The position numbers and the translations under genes were made by a program. A stretch of 64,000 nt of DNA from Bacillus sp. FJAT-42315. GTDB lineage: Bacteria; Bacillota; Bacilli; Bacillales; Domibacillaceae. The DNA lies in assembly GCF_002797375.1 (NCBI RefSeq), contig NZ_KZ454941.1:979974-1043973 (forward strand). The letters are read 5' to 3'. The notes below the pieces were generated by a model. The model saw only the letters and a list, made by a program, of their open reading frames with translations, searched no databases and had not been told where the DNA came from. Positions 25,374-33,754 of this stretch are shown one piece after another (positions within the stretch are counted from its first letter, which is position 1; the number at the start of each line of letters is the position of its first letter).

Positions 25374-25402
25374 ATTATAGGAGTTGTTGTCGAAAAAGAC
25401 AA
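25374..25402 (-). promoter_or_regulatory. Promoter of lutP
   Basis: Read on the minus strand, TTGTCT (25402-25397), a 17-nt spacer and TATAAT (25379-25374). The operator lies just downstream. Confidence 0.6.
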
Positions 25403-25483
25403 TATAAATGTTACTATTTTGTGAAAATCAAAAATGATATTGATTTAGATGGGGCGATGAAAACAAATTTCTCAAGCAAAGTG

Positions 25484-25558
25484 AAAATTTTCGTTTATAA
25501 TAATTGTATTAGGACAGCGAAATTTAAATTTTCGTTTATAATGATTGTATTAGGACAG
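25484..25558 (+). repeat. 41-bp tandem duplication carrying two TATAAT elements before lutR
   Basis: The block AATTTTCGTTTATAATxATTGTATTAGGACAG occurs twice, 41 nt apart, with one internal difference. Each copy holds a TATAAT. The second copy ends 15 nt before the lutR start. This looks like a duplicated promoter. Confidence 0.65.
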
Positions 25559-25573
25559 TTAGAGGTGAAACCG

Positions 25574-26302
25574 GTGGAGTATAAAAAAATTAAACCGAAA
25601 AAAATATATGAAGAAGTCGCAGAAGCTCTTTTAGATTCAATTCGTTCTGGAGTGTTGAAGCCAGGCGACAAATTAGATTCGGTTCAACAATTAGCGGAAA
25701 ATTTTCATGTAGGTCGTTCGGCTATTCGAGAAGCATTAACATCTTTGCGAGCTATGGGGTTAATTGAAATGCGTCAAGGAGAAGGAACATATGTGAAAGA
25801 TTTTTCTCCATCAGGTATTGCGTATCCAATTCAAAACGCTCTATTAATGAATAAAGAAGATATGTTTCATTTAATGGAGGTTAGACAACTTCTTGAAGTA
25901 GGTGTCGCTTTTAGTGCAGCTCAAAAGCGTACAGAAGAAGATTTATTAAAAATTCGATGGGCACTTGAGGAAATGAAGCATCATTCTAACCCAACCGAAT
26001 TAGGGGATGAAGCGGATCTTGCTTTTCATTTAGCGATCGCCGAGGCCACTGGCAACCCGCTTTTGTTGAGCTTAATGAATCACGTATCGGATTTAGTATC
26101 AGAATCGATGAAAGAGGCGCGCCGTATTTGTCTCTATTCAGAAATGACAACATTTGATCAATTGAACGAAGAACATGAAGCTATTTTGCGAGCGATTGAA
26201 GAAGGAAATCCAGAAAAAGCTCGGCTAGAGATGCAAAATCATATTCATAATGTGGAAAATATTTTGAGAGAATATATAGAGGGAGCCGAAAAGGTAAGAT
26301 AA
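25574..26302 (+). CDS. lutR: FadR-type GntR regulator of lactate utilisation
   Basis: A 242-residue regulator with a GntR winged helix (about 8-70; VAEALLDSIRSGVLKPGDKLDSVQQLAENFHVGRSAIREALTSLRAMGLIE) and a C-terminal FCD ligand domain (about 85-230). I chose GTG 25574, 7 nt after AGAGGTG, giving MEYKKIKPKKIYEEVAEALL, the expected LutR start. An in-frame ATG at 25352 would add 74 residues read from promoter DNA. It lies between lutP and lutABC and should repress both until L-lactate is present. The palindrome GGTCATCAGATGACC is its likely site. Confidence 0.87.
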   Translation: MEYKKIKPKKIYEEVAEALLDSIRSGVLKPGDKLDSVQQLAENFHVGRSAIREALTSLRAMGLIEMRQGEGTYVKDFSPSGIAYPIQNALLMNKEDMFHLMEVRQLLEVGVAFSAAQKRTEEDLLKIRWALEEMKHHSNPTELGDEADLAFHLAIAEATGNPLLLSLMNHVSDLVSESMKEARRICLYSEMTTFDQLNEEHEAILRAIEEGNPEKARLEMQNHIHNVENILREYIEGAEKVR

Positions 26303-26412
26303 CTGAGTAGATGGAATGAGGTAGTTAGTTAACTCTGGCTACCATTTATTCCGTTTTTTTCATCTTACTAATCATTATAAATAAAAAAAATATTTCGGCA
26401 TTTGAAAAAAAC

Positions 26413-26475
26413 TTCAAAAAACGTTTTTATTGTAGTATGATACATTTTATTGGTTAATAAGGTCATCAGATGACC
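26413..26475 (+). promoter_or_regulatory. lutABC promoter and LutR operator
   Basis: TTCAAA (26413-26418), 17-nt spacer, TATGAT (26436-26441). The perfect palindrome GGTCATCAGATGACC lies at 26461-26475, just past the expected start site, in the same relative place as the lutP operator. Confidence 0.75.
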
Positions 26476-26549
26476 AGTTCTTTGGGTGGGTAATTCCTTT
26501 CGACAAAAATCGGGGAGTGCCTGTCACTTTTAAAAAAGAGGTGTTCAAC

Positions 26550-27266
26550 ATGAAAGTTGCTTTGTTTGCTACGTGTCTTGTAGATATGTTTCAGACGGAT
26601 GTGGGAAAGGCGACAGTTGAGATTTTAGAACGTTTAGGTTGTGAGGTGGATTTTCCAGAGCGTCAAGTATGCTGTGGACAGCCAGCTTTCAACAGTGGCT
26701 ATGTAGAAGAGTCTAAAGGTGCGATGAAGAAAATGATCGAAGCCTTTGAGAACTCAGAATATGTCGTATCGCCATCTGGTTCATGTATTACGATGTTTAA
26801 AGAGTATCCACATGTATTTAAAGGGGATGCTGTTTGGGAGCCGCGTGCGAAAAAATTAGCAGAAAAATCGTATGAGTTCACTCAATTTATTGTCGATGTA
26901 TTAAAAGTGGAAGACTTAGGCGCGAAATTGCCTGGAAAAGCTACGTACCATACATCTTGTCATATGACTCGTCTTCTAGGTGTAAAAGATGCACCGATGA
27001 CTCTTTTGAAAAATGTCGAAGGTTTGGAATTTGTTCCGCTACCAAATGCGCATAACTGTTGCGGTTTTGGTGGAACGTTCTCTGTGAAAATGGGACAAAT
27101 CTCTGAGCAAATGGTCGATGAAAAAGTGGCTTGTGCGGAAGAAGTAGAAGCAGACTATTTAATCGGAGCCGATTGCGGTTGCTTAATGAATATCGGTGGA
27201 CGGATAGAGCGTAAAGGCAAACCGATTCGCGTGATGCATATTGCTGAAGTGTTAAATAGCCGCTGA
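26550..27266 (+). CDS. lutA: Lactate utilisation protein LutA, Fe-S oxidoreductase
   Basis: A 238-residue protein with two CCG domains, seen as [10 protein letters not shown] (about 44-53) and [10 protein letters not shown] (about 170-179), plus further cysteines in [11 protein letters not shown] and ADCGCLMN. With LutB and LutC it oxidises L-lactate to pyruvate. I chose ATG 26550 after AAAGAGGTG; an upstream in-frame start at 26517 lacks a site. It is the first gene of the lutABC operon. Confidence 0.92.
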   Translation: MKVALFATCLVDMFQTDVGKATVEILERLGCEVDFPERQVCCGQPAFNSGYVEESKGAMKKMIEAFENSEYVVSPSGSCITMFKEYPHVFKGDAVWEPRAKKLAEKSYEFTQFIVDVLKVEDLGAKLPGKATYHTSCHMTRLLGVKDAPMTLLKNVEGLEFVPLPNAHNCCGFGGTFSVKMGQISEQMVDEKVACAEEVEADYLIGADCGCLMNIGGRIERKGKPIRVMHIAEVLNSR

Positions 27267-27313
27267 TCTTTTAACTAAGTAATAGACAAATCGAAAAAAA
27301 GAGGTGACGTTCA

Positions 27314-28747
27314 ATGGCAATGAAATTTGGAGCGGATGATTTCAAAGGACGCGTCAAAGAGAAAATGAATGACACGTTTATGAGAGGAGCCGTGGCAGGT
27401 GCGCAAGAACGTTTGCGAACTCGCCGTCTCGATGCAGCTGAAGAGCTTGGCAATTGGGAAGATTGGCGCTCTCATGGGGAAGAAATTCGTCAACATGTGC
27501 TTGAGAACTTAGATTATTATTTACATCAATTAAGTGAAAATATTTCTAAACGTGGCGGACATGTATTTTTTGCAGCAACAGCGGAAGAAGCAAATGAATA
27601 CATTACAAACGTTGCAAAACAGAAAAATGCGAAGAAAATTTTAAAAGCAAAATCAATGGTGACAGAAGAGATCGGTATGAATGGCGCGCTTGAAGATATG
27701 GGCTGTGAAGTCATCGAGACTGACCTTGGCGAGTATATCTTACAAGTCGATGATCATGATCCACCATCTCATATCGTAACGCCAGCTCTTCATAAAAATA
27801 AAGAGCAGATCCGTGATGTGTTCACCGAAAAATTAGATTATCATGAGACGTCTAAACCAGAAGAACTTGCATTGCATGCTCGTAAAACGTTACGTGAGGA
27901 CTTTTTGAAGGCAGATATCGGTGTGACAGGCTGTAACTTCGCCATCGCTGAATCTGGTTCGATCAGTTTCGTAACGAACGAAGGAAATGCTCGTCTTGTA
28001 ACGACGATTCCAAAAACACAAATTACGGTTATGGGGATGGAGCGTATCGTTCCGACTCATGAAGAATTTGAAGTACTTGTTAGCTTATTAACACGTAGTG
28101 CGGTTGGACAAAAATTAACAAGTTACGTTACAGCGTTATCAGGCCCTCGTGAAGAAGGCGATGTAGATGGACCAGAAGAGTTCCATTTAGTCGTTGTCGA
28201 TAACGGCCGTTCGAAAATTTTAGGAACAGAATTCCAATCGGTTCTTCAATGTATCCGTTGTGCCGCTTGTATTAACGTATGCCCAGTATACCGTCACATC
28301 GGCGGTCACTCGTATGGATCGATCTATTCAGGTCCAATCGGTGCGGTACTTTCTCCATTACTTGGTGGATACGATGATTTCAAGGAGCTTCCGTACGCGT
28401 CTACGTTATGTGCTGCTTGTTCCGAAGCTTGTCCGGTGAAAATCCCGTTACACGACTTGCTTCATAAGCATCGCCAAGTGATCGTTGAGAAAGAAGGTCG
28501 TGCGCCAATTTCTGAAAAGCTAGCGATGAAAGCATTTGGACTAGGAACGTCTTCTAATCCATTGTATGGCATGGGATCAAAAATGGCGTCCACAGTGATG
28601 AAACCATTTACCAAAAATGATCGTATTTCTAAAGGCCCTGGTCCATTGAAAGCTTGGACAGAGCTTCGTGAATTCCCAGCGCCAGACAAACAACGCCTGC
28701 GCGACTGGTTTAAAGAACATCAAAAAGAGAAAGGAGGCGACAAATAA
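27314..28747 (+). CDS. lutB: Lactate utilisation protein LutB
   Basis: A 477-residue protein with an N-terminal LUD domain (about 70-300) and two C-terminal 4Fe-4S motifs, [12 protein letters not shown] (about 312-323) and CAACSEACP (about 361-369). It is the Fe-S core of the LutABC L-lactate oxidase complex. AAGAGGTGAC lies before the ATG. It follows lutA by 47 nt and its TAA overlaps the start of lutC by 1 nt. Confidence 0.93.
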   Translation: MAMKFGADDFKGRVKEKMNDTFMRGAVAGAQERLRTRRLDAAEELGNWEDWRSHGEEIRQHVLENLDYYLHQLSENISKRGGHVFFAATAEEANEYITNVAKQKNAKKILKAKSMVTEEIGMNGALEDMGCEVIETDLGEYILQVDDHDPPSHIVTPALHKNKEQIRDVFTEKLDYHETSKPEELALHARKTLREDFLKADIGVTGCNFAIAESGSISFVTNEGNARLVTTIPKTQITVMGMERIVPTHEEFEVLVSLLTRSAVGQKLTSYVTALSGPREEGDVDGPEEFHLVVVDNGRSKILGTEFQSVLQCIRCAACINVCPVYRHIGGHSYGSIYSGPIGAVLSPLLGGYDDFKELPYASTLCAACSEACPVKIPLHDLLHKHRQVIVEKEGRAPISEKLAMKAFGLGTSSNPLYGMGSKMASTVMKPFTKNDRISKGPGPLKAWTELREFPAPDKQRLRDWFKEHQKEKGGDK

Positions 28748-29463
28748 TGGCAGGAACGATTCATAACCGTGACTCATTTTTAGCCAACATCGCCTCAAAT
28801 CTTGGAAGAGAAAGAAAAGCACAAGTGGAGCGTCCAAAATGGAAGTTTCAACCTCAGCATGAAGTGTTGAAAGGTGCGACACAAGATGAGCTTGTGGAAG
28901 TATTGCGCGAGCAGTGCAAAAACATTCACACAGACTTTATCGAAACATCATCTGCCGACCTTGTAAAAACATTGTCTGAGAAAGTAGATGCTTATGGTGG
29001 TGGACCCATTTCTTTATGGAATGACGAACGTTTTGAAGAATTCGGTTTATCGAATTTAATTCAAGAAACGTGGCCGCAAGAAAATAAAGAAGTCAACGTC
29101 TGGAATCCGGAGTTAGGTCAGAAAAATATCGATGACGCGGAAAAAGCGAATATCGGTATTACATTTAGCGATATGACTTTAGCTGAATCAGGTACAGTTG
29201 TGCTACTGAGCAGTAAAGACAAAGGTCGCTCAGTGAGCCTTCTTCCACATAAATATATTGCGATTGTGCCAAAAAGTACGATCGTTCCACGCATTACCCA
29301 AGCGGCACAAGCAATTAGCCGCAAAGTACAAGCTGGTGAGCTAGCGCCATCATGCGTGAACTACATCACGGGTCCAAGTAACTCTGCCGACATCGAAATG
29401 AACCTTGTTGTTGGTGTACATGGCCCTGTGAAAGCTGCTTATATTATCGTTAATGATAAATAA
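28747..29463 (+). CDS. lutC: Lactate utilisation protein LutC
   Basis: A 238-residue LUD-domain protein and third member of the L-lactate oxidising complex. Conserved stretches are NIGITFSDMTLAESGTVVL (about 137-155) and the C-terminal CVNYITGPSNSADIEMNLVVGVHGP (about 203-227). Its start overlaps the lutB stop, and GAAAGGAGG lies upstream. A clear terminator follows. Confidence 0.93.
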   Translation: MAGTIHNRDSFLANIASNLGRERKAQVERPKWKFQPQHEVLKGATQDELVEVLREQCKNIHTDFIETSSADLVKTLSEKVDAYGGGPISLWNDERFEEFGLSNLIQETWPQENKEVNVWNPELGQKNIDDAEKANIGITFSDMTLAESGTVVLLSSKDKGRSVSLLPHKYIAIVPKSTIVPRITQAAQAISRKVQAGELAPSCVNYITGPSNSADIEMNLVVGVHGPVKAAYIIVNDK

Positions 29464-29523
29464 AGATTCGCCTCTTTTATTGATCATTTTTCCGATATAT
29501 TGATGATTCGCCGATTATCAATA

Positions 29524-29560
29524 AAAAAACGGACTCGTCTAACAAGATGAGTCCGTTTTG
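29524..29560 (+). terminator. Terminator of lutABC
   Basis: AAAAACGGACTCGTCT, loop AACAAG, ATGAGTCCGTTTT, about 60 nt after lutC. Confidence 0.85.
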
Positions 29561-29565
29561 TGCTT

Positions 29566-29761
29566 TTCATGATCCAGCTCCATACGCCGCTGAACAGCGC
29601 CTTCCGCTTTTCTTTGTCCAGCTCCAGGCGCTAGCGGCTAGTGTACTTCCGCCCTCCTCCTTGCGATAAGTCAACATCGATTCACTATCGTTCATCGTGT
29701 TTCCTTTATCTCGTGCGGATGGCTTCAGTCCATACGCCGCTGAACAGCGCCTTGCGCTTTT
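29566..29761. repeat. Dispersed intergenic repeat abutting a 58-aa gene
   Basis: It has two CCATACGCCGCTGAACAGCG units, plus CTCCAGGCGCTAGCGGCTAG, CCTTGCGATAAGTCAACATC and TTTCCTTTATCTCGTGCGG, closely matching the copy at 16185. It fills the space between the lutC terminator and the 58-aa gene. On the minus strand its AAAAGCGCAAGGCGC edge touches the TAG of that gene. Confidence 0.75.
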
Positions 29762-29938
29762 CTATTTATCTTTCAGTATCGCGTATGATCTAACCATTGA
29801 GCCGACGAACATGATGAGTGCGCCGCTTAGTAGCGTTTTTTGGAATGTTGCTTTAGTGATCATGTCTAATGGATAGAGCAGGCCGCCGAGCATAAGTGCG
29901 ACCCCGATGGCTGTTATGATCCAACTGATTTTTTTCAT
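29762..29938 (-). CDS. Small membrane protein, 58 residues
   Basis: A short frame beginning MKKISWIITAIGVALMLGG and ending in SMVRSYAILKDK. Two hydrophobic helices (about 5-22 and 35-48) are separated by a short polar stretch, and the termini are basic. GAAGGTGAAA lies 8 nt before the ATG. I do not recognise a family. It lies between lutC and fadN with no operon partner on its strand. Confidence 0.6.
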   Translation of the reverse strand: MKKISWIITAIGVALMLGGLLYPLDMITKATFQKTLLSGALIMFVGSMVRSYAILKDK

Positions 29939-30117
29939 TACATTTCACCTTCATTTCAATCGATTGTATGTCCATTATAGCATGATCGCTGAATTTTTGA
30001 CGTTTTGAATCGGTCCAAATGTGGTATGGATGAATATAATAGTTAGAAAATTTATATTTTTTAGTCTTTTTCATTGCGCCATTTTGTTAATTGGGTTATA
30101 TTAAAATTATCAATAAA

Positions 30118-30135
30118 TGAATGAGTATTCATTCA
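30118..30135 (+). promoter_or_regulatory. FadR operator upstream of fadNAE
   Basis: TGAATGAGTATTCATTCA is a 7-4-7 palindrome that matches the B. subtilis FadR (TetR-type) consensus. It lies 20 nt before fadN and predicts repression until long-chain acyl-CoA is present. Confidence 0.85.
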
Positions 30136-30154
30136 AAAGGGTGTAAAGGGGGAA

Positions 30155-32533
30155 ATGAAGTTGGTTCAGCACATTCAAAAAGCAGCTGTTCTTGGATCGG
30201 GTGTGATGGGTTCTGGGATCGCAGCACATTTAGCGAATATTGGTATACCATCGATTTTATTAGATATCGTTCCTCGTGAATTGTCGAAGGAAGAGGAAGC
30301 AAAGGGGTTAACATTGAACGATCGTCAAGTGCGCAATCGTTTTTCAGAAGGAGCGTTGAAGAAGCTATTAAAGCAAAAGCCAGCTCCGCTTACATCTAAA
30401 AAGAATCTCTCATTAATTACTGCAGGGAACTTAGAAGATGATTTAGAGCAATTGCAAGAAGTCGATTGGATTATTGAAGTCGTTGTTGAAAATCTGGACG
30501 TGAAAAAACAAGTGTTTGAAACGATTGAAAAGTACCGCAAGCCTGGTAGTATCATCAGCTCCAATACATCTGGTATTTCGATTGCAGCGATGGCAGAAGG
30601 TCGTTCGGAAGATTTTCGCAAGCATTTCTTAGGGACGCATTTCTTTAATCCACCTCGTTATTTAAAGCTACTAGAAGTGATTCCAACGAAGGACACAGAT
30701 CCTAACGTGCTTGAATATATGAAAACATTTGGAGAAGACACGCTCGGTAAAGGTGTGGTGCTGGCGAAGGATACGCCAAACTTTATCGCTAACCGCATTG
30801 GCACATATGGTTTATTGAAAACAGTGCAGGAAATGCTTGCGACAGGTTTTACGCCAGGGGAAGTGGATTCGATTACTGGTCCACTAATTGGCCGTCCGAA
30901 AAGTGCCACTTTCCGAACGTTGGATGTTGTTGGTCTCGACACGTTTATTCACGTCGCCAACAATGTGTATGAGCAAGTAGAAGGGGAAGAAAAGCAAGTA
31001 TTTGAAGTGCCAGAGTTCATGAAAACGATGCGTGACAACGGCTGGATTGGTGCGAAAAGCGGGAAAGGTTTCTTCAAGAAAGAAGGCAAGACGATTTTAG
31101 AATTACATCCAGAAACGATGAAATATAGCGACCAGAAGAAGTTAACGGCCGCTTCGATTGAAATGGCAAAGCAGCAAAAAGGCACGGGAGCAAAATTGAA
31201 AGCGCTTATTTATGCCAATGATAAAGCGGGTCAATTTTTATGGAAGATTATTGCGCCTGTACTTACGTATTCCGCTGAGCTAACAGGAGAAATCGCTGAT
31301 GACATTGTAGCGATCGACCAAGCGATGAAATGGGGGTTTGGCTGGAGCCAAGGACCGTTTGAAATGTGGGATGCAATTGGTGTCGAGAAGTCGGTCGAGA
31401 AGATGGAAGCAGAGGGGTTAAACGTGCCTGTTTGGGTGAAAAAAATGCTAGCAAGTGGCCACACCTCGTTCTATCAGGAAGCTCATTTTTACCATAAAGG
31501 GGAATATACATCGATTCCGGTCAATTCGAAAGTGATCGATTTGAAAAAGCTGAAGAAGCAAGGAAAAGTGATTAAAAGCAACAGTGGCGCTAGTTTAATT
31601 GATATTGGTGATGGGGTCGTCTTACTTGAATTTCACTCAAAAAGCAATGCAATCGGTATGGACATTGTCCAAATGATCAACTATGCCGTTGATGAAGTCG
31701 AGAAGAATTATAAAGGGCTTGTGATCGGTAACCAAGGCAAGAACTTCTGTGTCGGTGCGAACTTAGCGATGATTTTAATGGAAATACAAGACGACAATTT
31801 ATGGGATGTAGAAATGGTTGTGAAAGGCTTCCAGCAAGCGATGATGAAAATTAAATACAGCTCGAAACCGGTGGTTGCTGCACCATTTGCGATGACGCTC
31901 GGTGGTGGAGCTGAGGTTTGTTTACCAGTGGCTCACATTCAAGCAAGTACAGAAACGTATATGGGACTTGTTGAAGTGGGAGTTGGTTTAATCCCAGGCG
32001 GTGGCGGTAACAAAGAGCTTTACATCCGTCATTTAGAGCAAATGGCGAACGGGGTGCAAGTAGATTTACAAAATATCGCGAACAAAGTGTTTGAAACGAT
32101 TGCGATGGCGAAAGTGTCGACATCGGGTGAAGAGGCTCGTGAGAATAATTTCTTAATGAAAGCAGATGGCGTGAGCGTCAATCCAGACCATTTGTTACAC
32201 GATGCGAAACAAGCGGCGTTGTATTTATACGAGAGTGGTTACACTGCACCGAAAAGAAAGAAAGTTCCAGTCGTTGGAGAGTCCGGCTATGCGATGCTGC
32301 TGTTAGGTGCGCAATCGATGTTAAAGTCTGGCTATATTTCTGAGCATGACTTGAAAATCGCCCAAAAGCTCGCTTATGTGATTGCAGGTGGAAAGCTTCC
32401 ATTCGGTACGGAAGTGGATGAACAATATTTATTAGATTTAGAGCGCGAAGCCTTTTTAAGCTTATGTAAAGAGCCGAAAACGCAACAGCGGATGCAACAT
32501 ATGCTCGTTAAAGGGAAGCCATTACGTAATTAA
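30155..32533 (+). CDS. fadN: 3-hydroxyacyl-CoA dehydrogenase / enoyl-CoA hydratase FadN
   Basis: A 792-residue fused enzyme carrying the two middle steps of fatty-acid beta-oxidation. The N-terminal NAD-binding Rossmann motif is VLGSGVMGSGIAAHLANIG (about 13-31). The dehydrogenase helical domain spans about 200-410. The C-terminal crotonase domain (about 475-690) has GNQGKNFCVGANL for the acyl-CoA oxyanion region and FAMTLGGGAEVCL. The start ATG 30155 follows AAAGGGGGAA. It is first in fadN-fadA-fadE. The domain order is the FadN type, reverse of E. coli FadB. Confidence 0.93.
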   Translation: MKLVQHIQKAAVLGSGVMGSGIAAHLANIGIPSILLDIVPRELSKEEEAKGLTLNDRQVRNRFSEGALKKLLKQKPAPLTSKKNLSLITAGNLEDDLEQLQEVDWIIEVVVENLDVKKQVFETIEKYRKPGSIISSNTSGISIAAMAEGRSEDFRKHFLGTHFFNPPRYLKLLEVIPTKDTDPNVLEYMKTFGEDTLGKGVVLAKDTPNFIANRIGTYGLLKTVQEMLATGFTPGEVDSITGPLIGRPKSATFRTLDVVGLDTFIHVANNVYEQVEGEEKQVFEVPEFMKTMRDNGWIGAKSGKGFFKKEGKTILELHPETMKYSDQKKLTAASIEMAKQQKGTGAKLKALIYANDKAGQFLWKIIAPVLTYSAELTGEIADDIVAIDQAMKWGFGWSQGPFEMWDAIGVEKSVEKMEAEGLNVPVWVKKMLASGHTSFYQEAHFYHKGEYTSIPVNSKVIDLKKLKKQGKVIKSNSGASLIDIGDGVVLLEFHSKSNAIGMDIVQMINYAVDEVEKNYKGLVIGNQGKNFCVGANLAMILMEIQDDNLWDVEMVVKGFQQAMMKIKYSSKPVVAAPFAMTLGGGAEVCLPVAHIQASTETYMGLVEVGVGLIPGGGGNKELYIRHLEQMANGVQVDLQNIANKVFETIAMAKVSTSGEEARENNFLMKADGVSVNPDHLLHDAKQAALYLYESGYTAPKRKKVPVVGESGYAMLLLGAQSMLKSGYISEHDLKIAQKLAYVIAGGKLPFGTEVDEQYLLDLEREAFLSLCKEPKTQQRMQHMLVKGKPLRN

Positions 32534-32554
32534 TTTGCAAGGGGGAGAAGGAGA

Positions 32555-33730
32555 ATGAAGGAAGCGGTCATTGTAGCGGGTGCAAGAACCCCAGTCGGTC
32601 GTGCGAAAAAGGGATCGTTAGCGACTGTTCGTCCAGACGATCTCGGGGCGATTGCGGTGAAAGAAACGTTAAAACGAGCAGGAAATTACGAAGGAGAAAT
32701 TGACGATTTAATTATCGGTTGTGCGATGCCAGAAGCGGAACAAGGAATGAATATGGCGCGAAATATCGGTGCGCTTGCTGGACTTTCTTACACCGTACCA
32801 GCGATTACGATCAATCGTTACTGTTCGTCTGGTTTACAGTCAATCGCCTTTGCAGCAGAGCGAATTATGACGGGGCAAGCAGAGACGATCATTGCTGGTG
32901 GAGCCGAATCGATGAGCATGGTTCCGATGATGGGTCATGTCGTTCGCCCGAATATTTGGCTAGCTGAAAATGCGCCTGAATATTATATGAGTATGGGCCA
33001 CACAGCTGAAGAAGTTGCTAAAAAATATGGCATTTCTCGTGAAGAACAAGATGCGTTTGCTGTTCGTAGTCACGAACGTGCGGCGAAAGCGATCGCGGAA
33101 GGGAAATTTGTTGATGAAATTGTCCCGGTTGATGTGACGCTTCGCCATGTCGGAGCAGACAATAAATTAGTAGAAAAGCAGATTAAGTTTTCACAGGATG
33201 AAGGGGTACGTCTAGGAACAAATATGGACGCGTTAGCGAAGTTGCGTCCTGCTTTTTCTACAACGGGTACAGTCACAGCAGGGAATGCCTCGCAAACGAG
33301 TGACGGTGCGGCAGCTGTAATGGTAATGGAACGTGAAAAAGCCGAATCACTCGGATTACAAATGATTGCAAAATTCCGCTCGTTCGCAGTAGGTGGCGTC
33401 CCTCCAGAAATTATGGGGGTTGGGCCGGTTGTGGCGATCCCGAAAGCGTTGAAGCTCGCTGGATTAGAACTATCAGATATCGGCTTAATTGAATTAAATG
33501 AAGCCTTTGCTTCCCAATCGATTCAAGTGATTCGTGAGCTTGGTTTAGATGAAGAAAAGGTTAATGTCAACGGAGGAGCGATTGCGCTCGGTCATCCACT
33601 GGGCTGTACAGGAGCAAAGTTAACATTATCTTTAATCCATGAGATGAAGCGACGCAATGAGCAATTTGGAATTGTGACGATGTGTATCGGTGGAGGCATG
33701 GGAGCCGCTGGGGTATTTGAGCTTTTATAA
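32555..33730 (+). CDS. fadA: Acetyl-CoA acyltransferase (3-ketoacyl-CoA thiolase) FadA
   Basis: A 391-residue thiolase that performs the last cleavage of beta-oxidation. The active-site nucleophile is C90 in NRYCSSGLQS. The second catalytic region is GHPLGCTGAKL and the C-terminal base cysteine is in CIGGGMGAAGVFE. AAGGGGGAGAAGGAG precedes the start. It lies 21 nt after fadN and works as its partner. Confidence 0.94.
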   Translation: MKEAVIVAGARTPVGRAKKGSLATVRPDDLGAIAVKETLKRAGNYEGEIDDLIIGCAMPEAEQGMNMARNIGALAGLSYTVPAITINRYCSSGLQSIAFAAERIMTGQAETIIAGGAESMSMVPMMGHVVRPNIWLAENAPEYYMSMGHTAEEVAKKYGISREEQDAFAVRSHERAAKAIAEGKFVDEIVPVDVTLRHVGADNKLVEKQIKFSQDEGVRLGTNMDALAKLRPAFSTTGTVTAGNASQTSDGAAAVMVMEREKAESLGLQMIAKFRSFAVGGVPPEIMGVGPVVAIPKALKLAGLELSDIGLIELNEAFASQSIQVIRELGLDEEKVNVNGGAIALGHPLGCTGAKLTLSLIHEMKRRNEQFGIVTMCIGGGMGAAGVFELL

Positions 33731-33754
33731 TCAACGAAACAGGGGGAAAAGAAT

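Noticed and set aside
25352-25573. 74-residue N-terminal extension of LutR
   Set aside because: It would translate promoter and duplicated non-coding DNA. The GTG at 25574 has a good site and gives the family-typical start.
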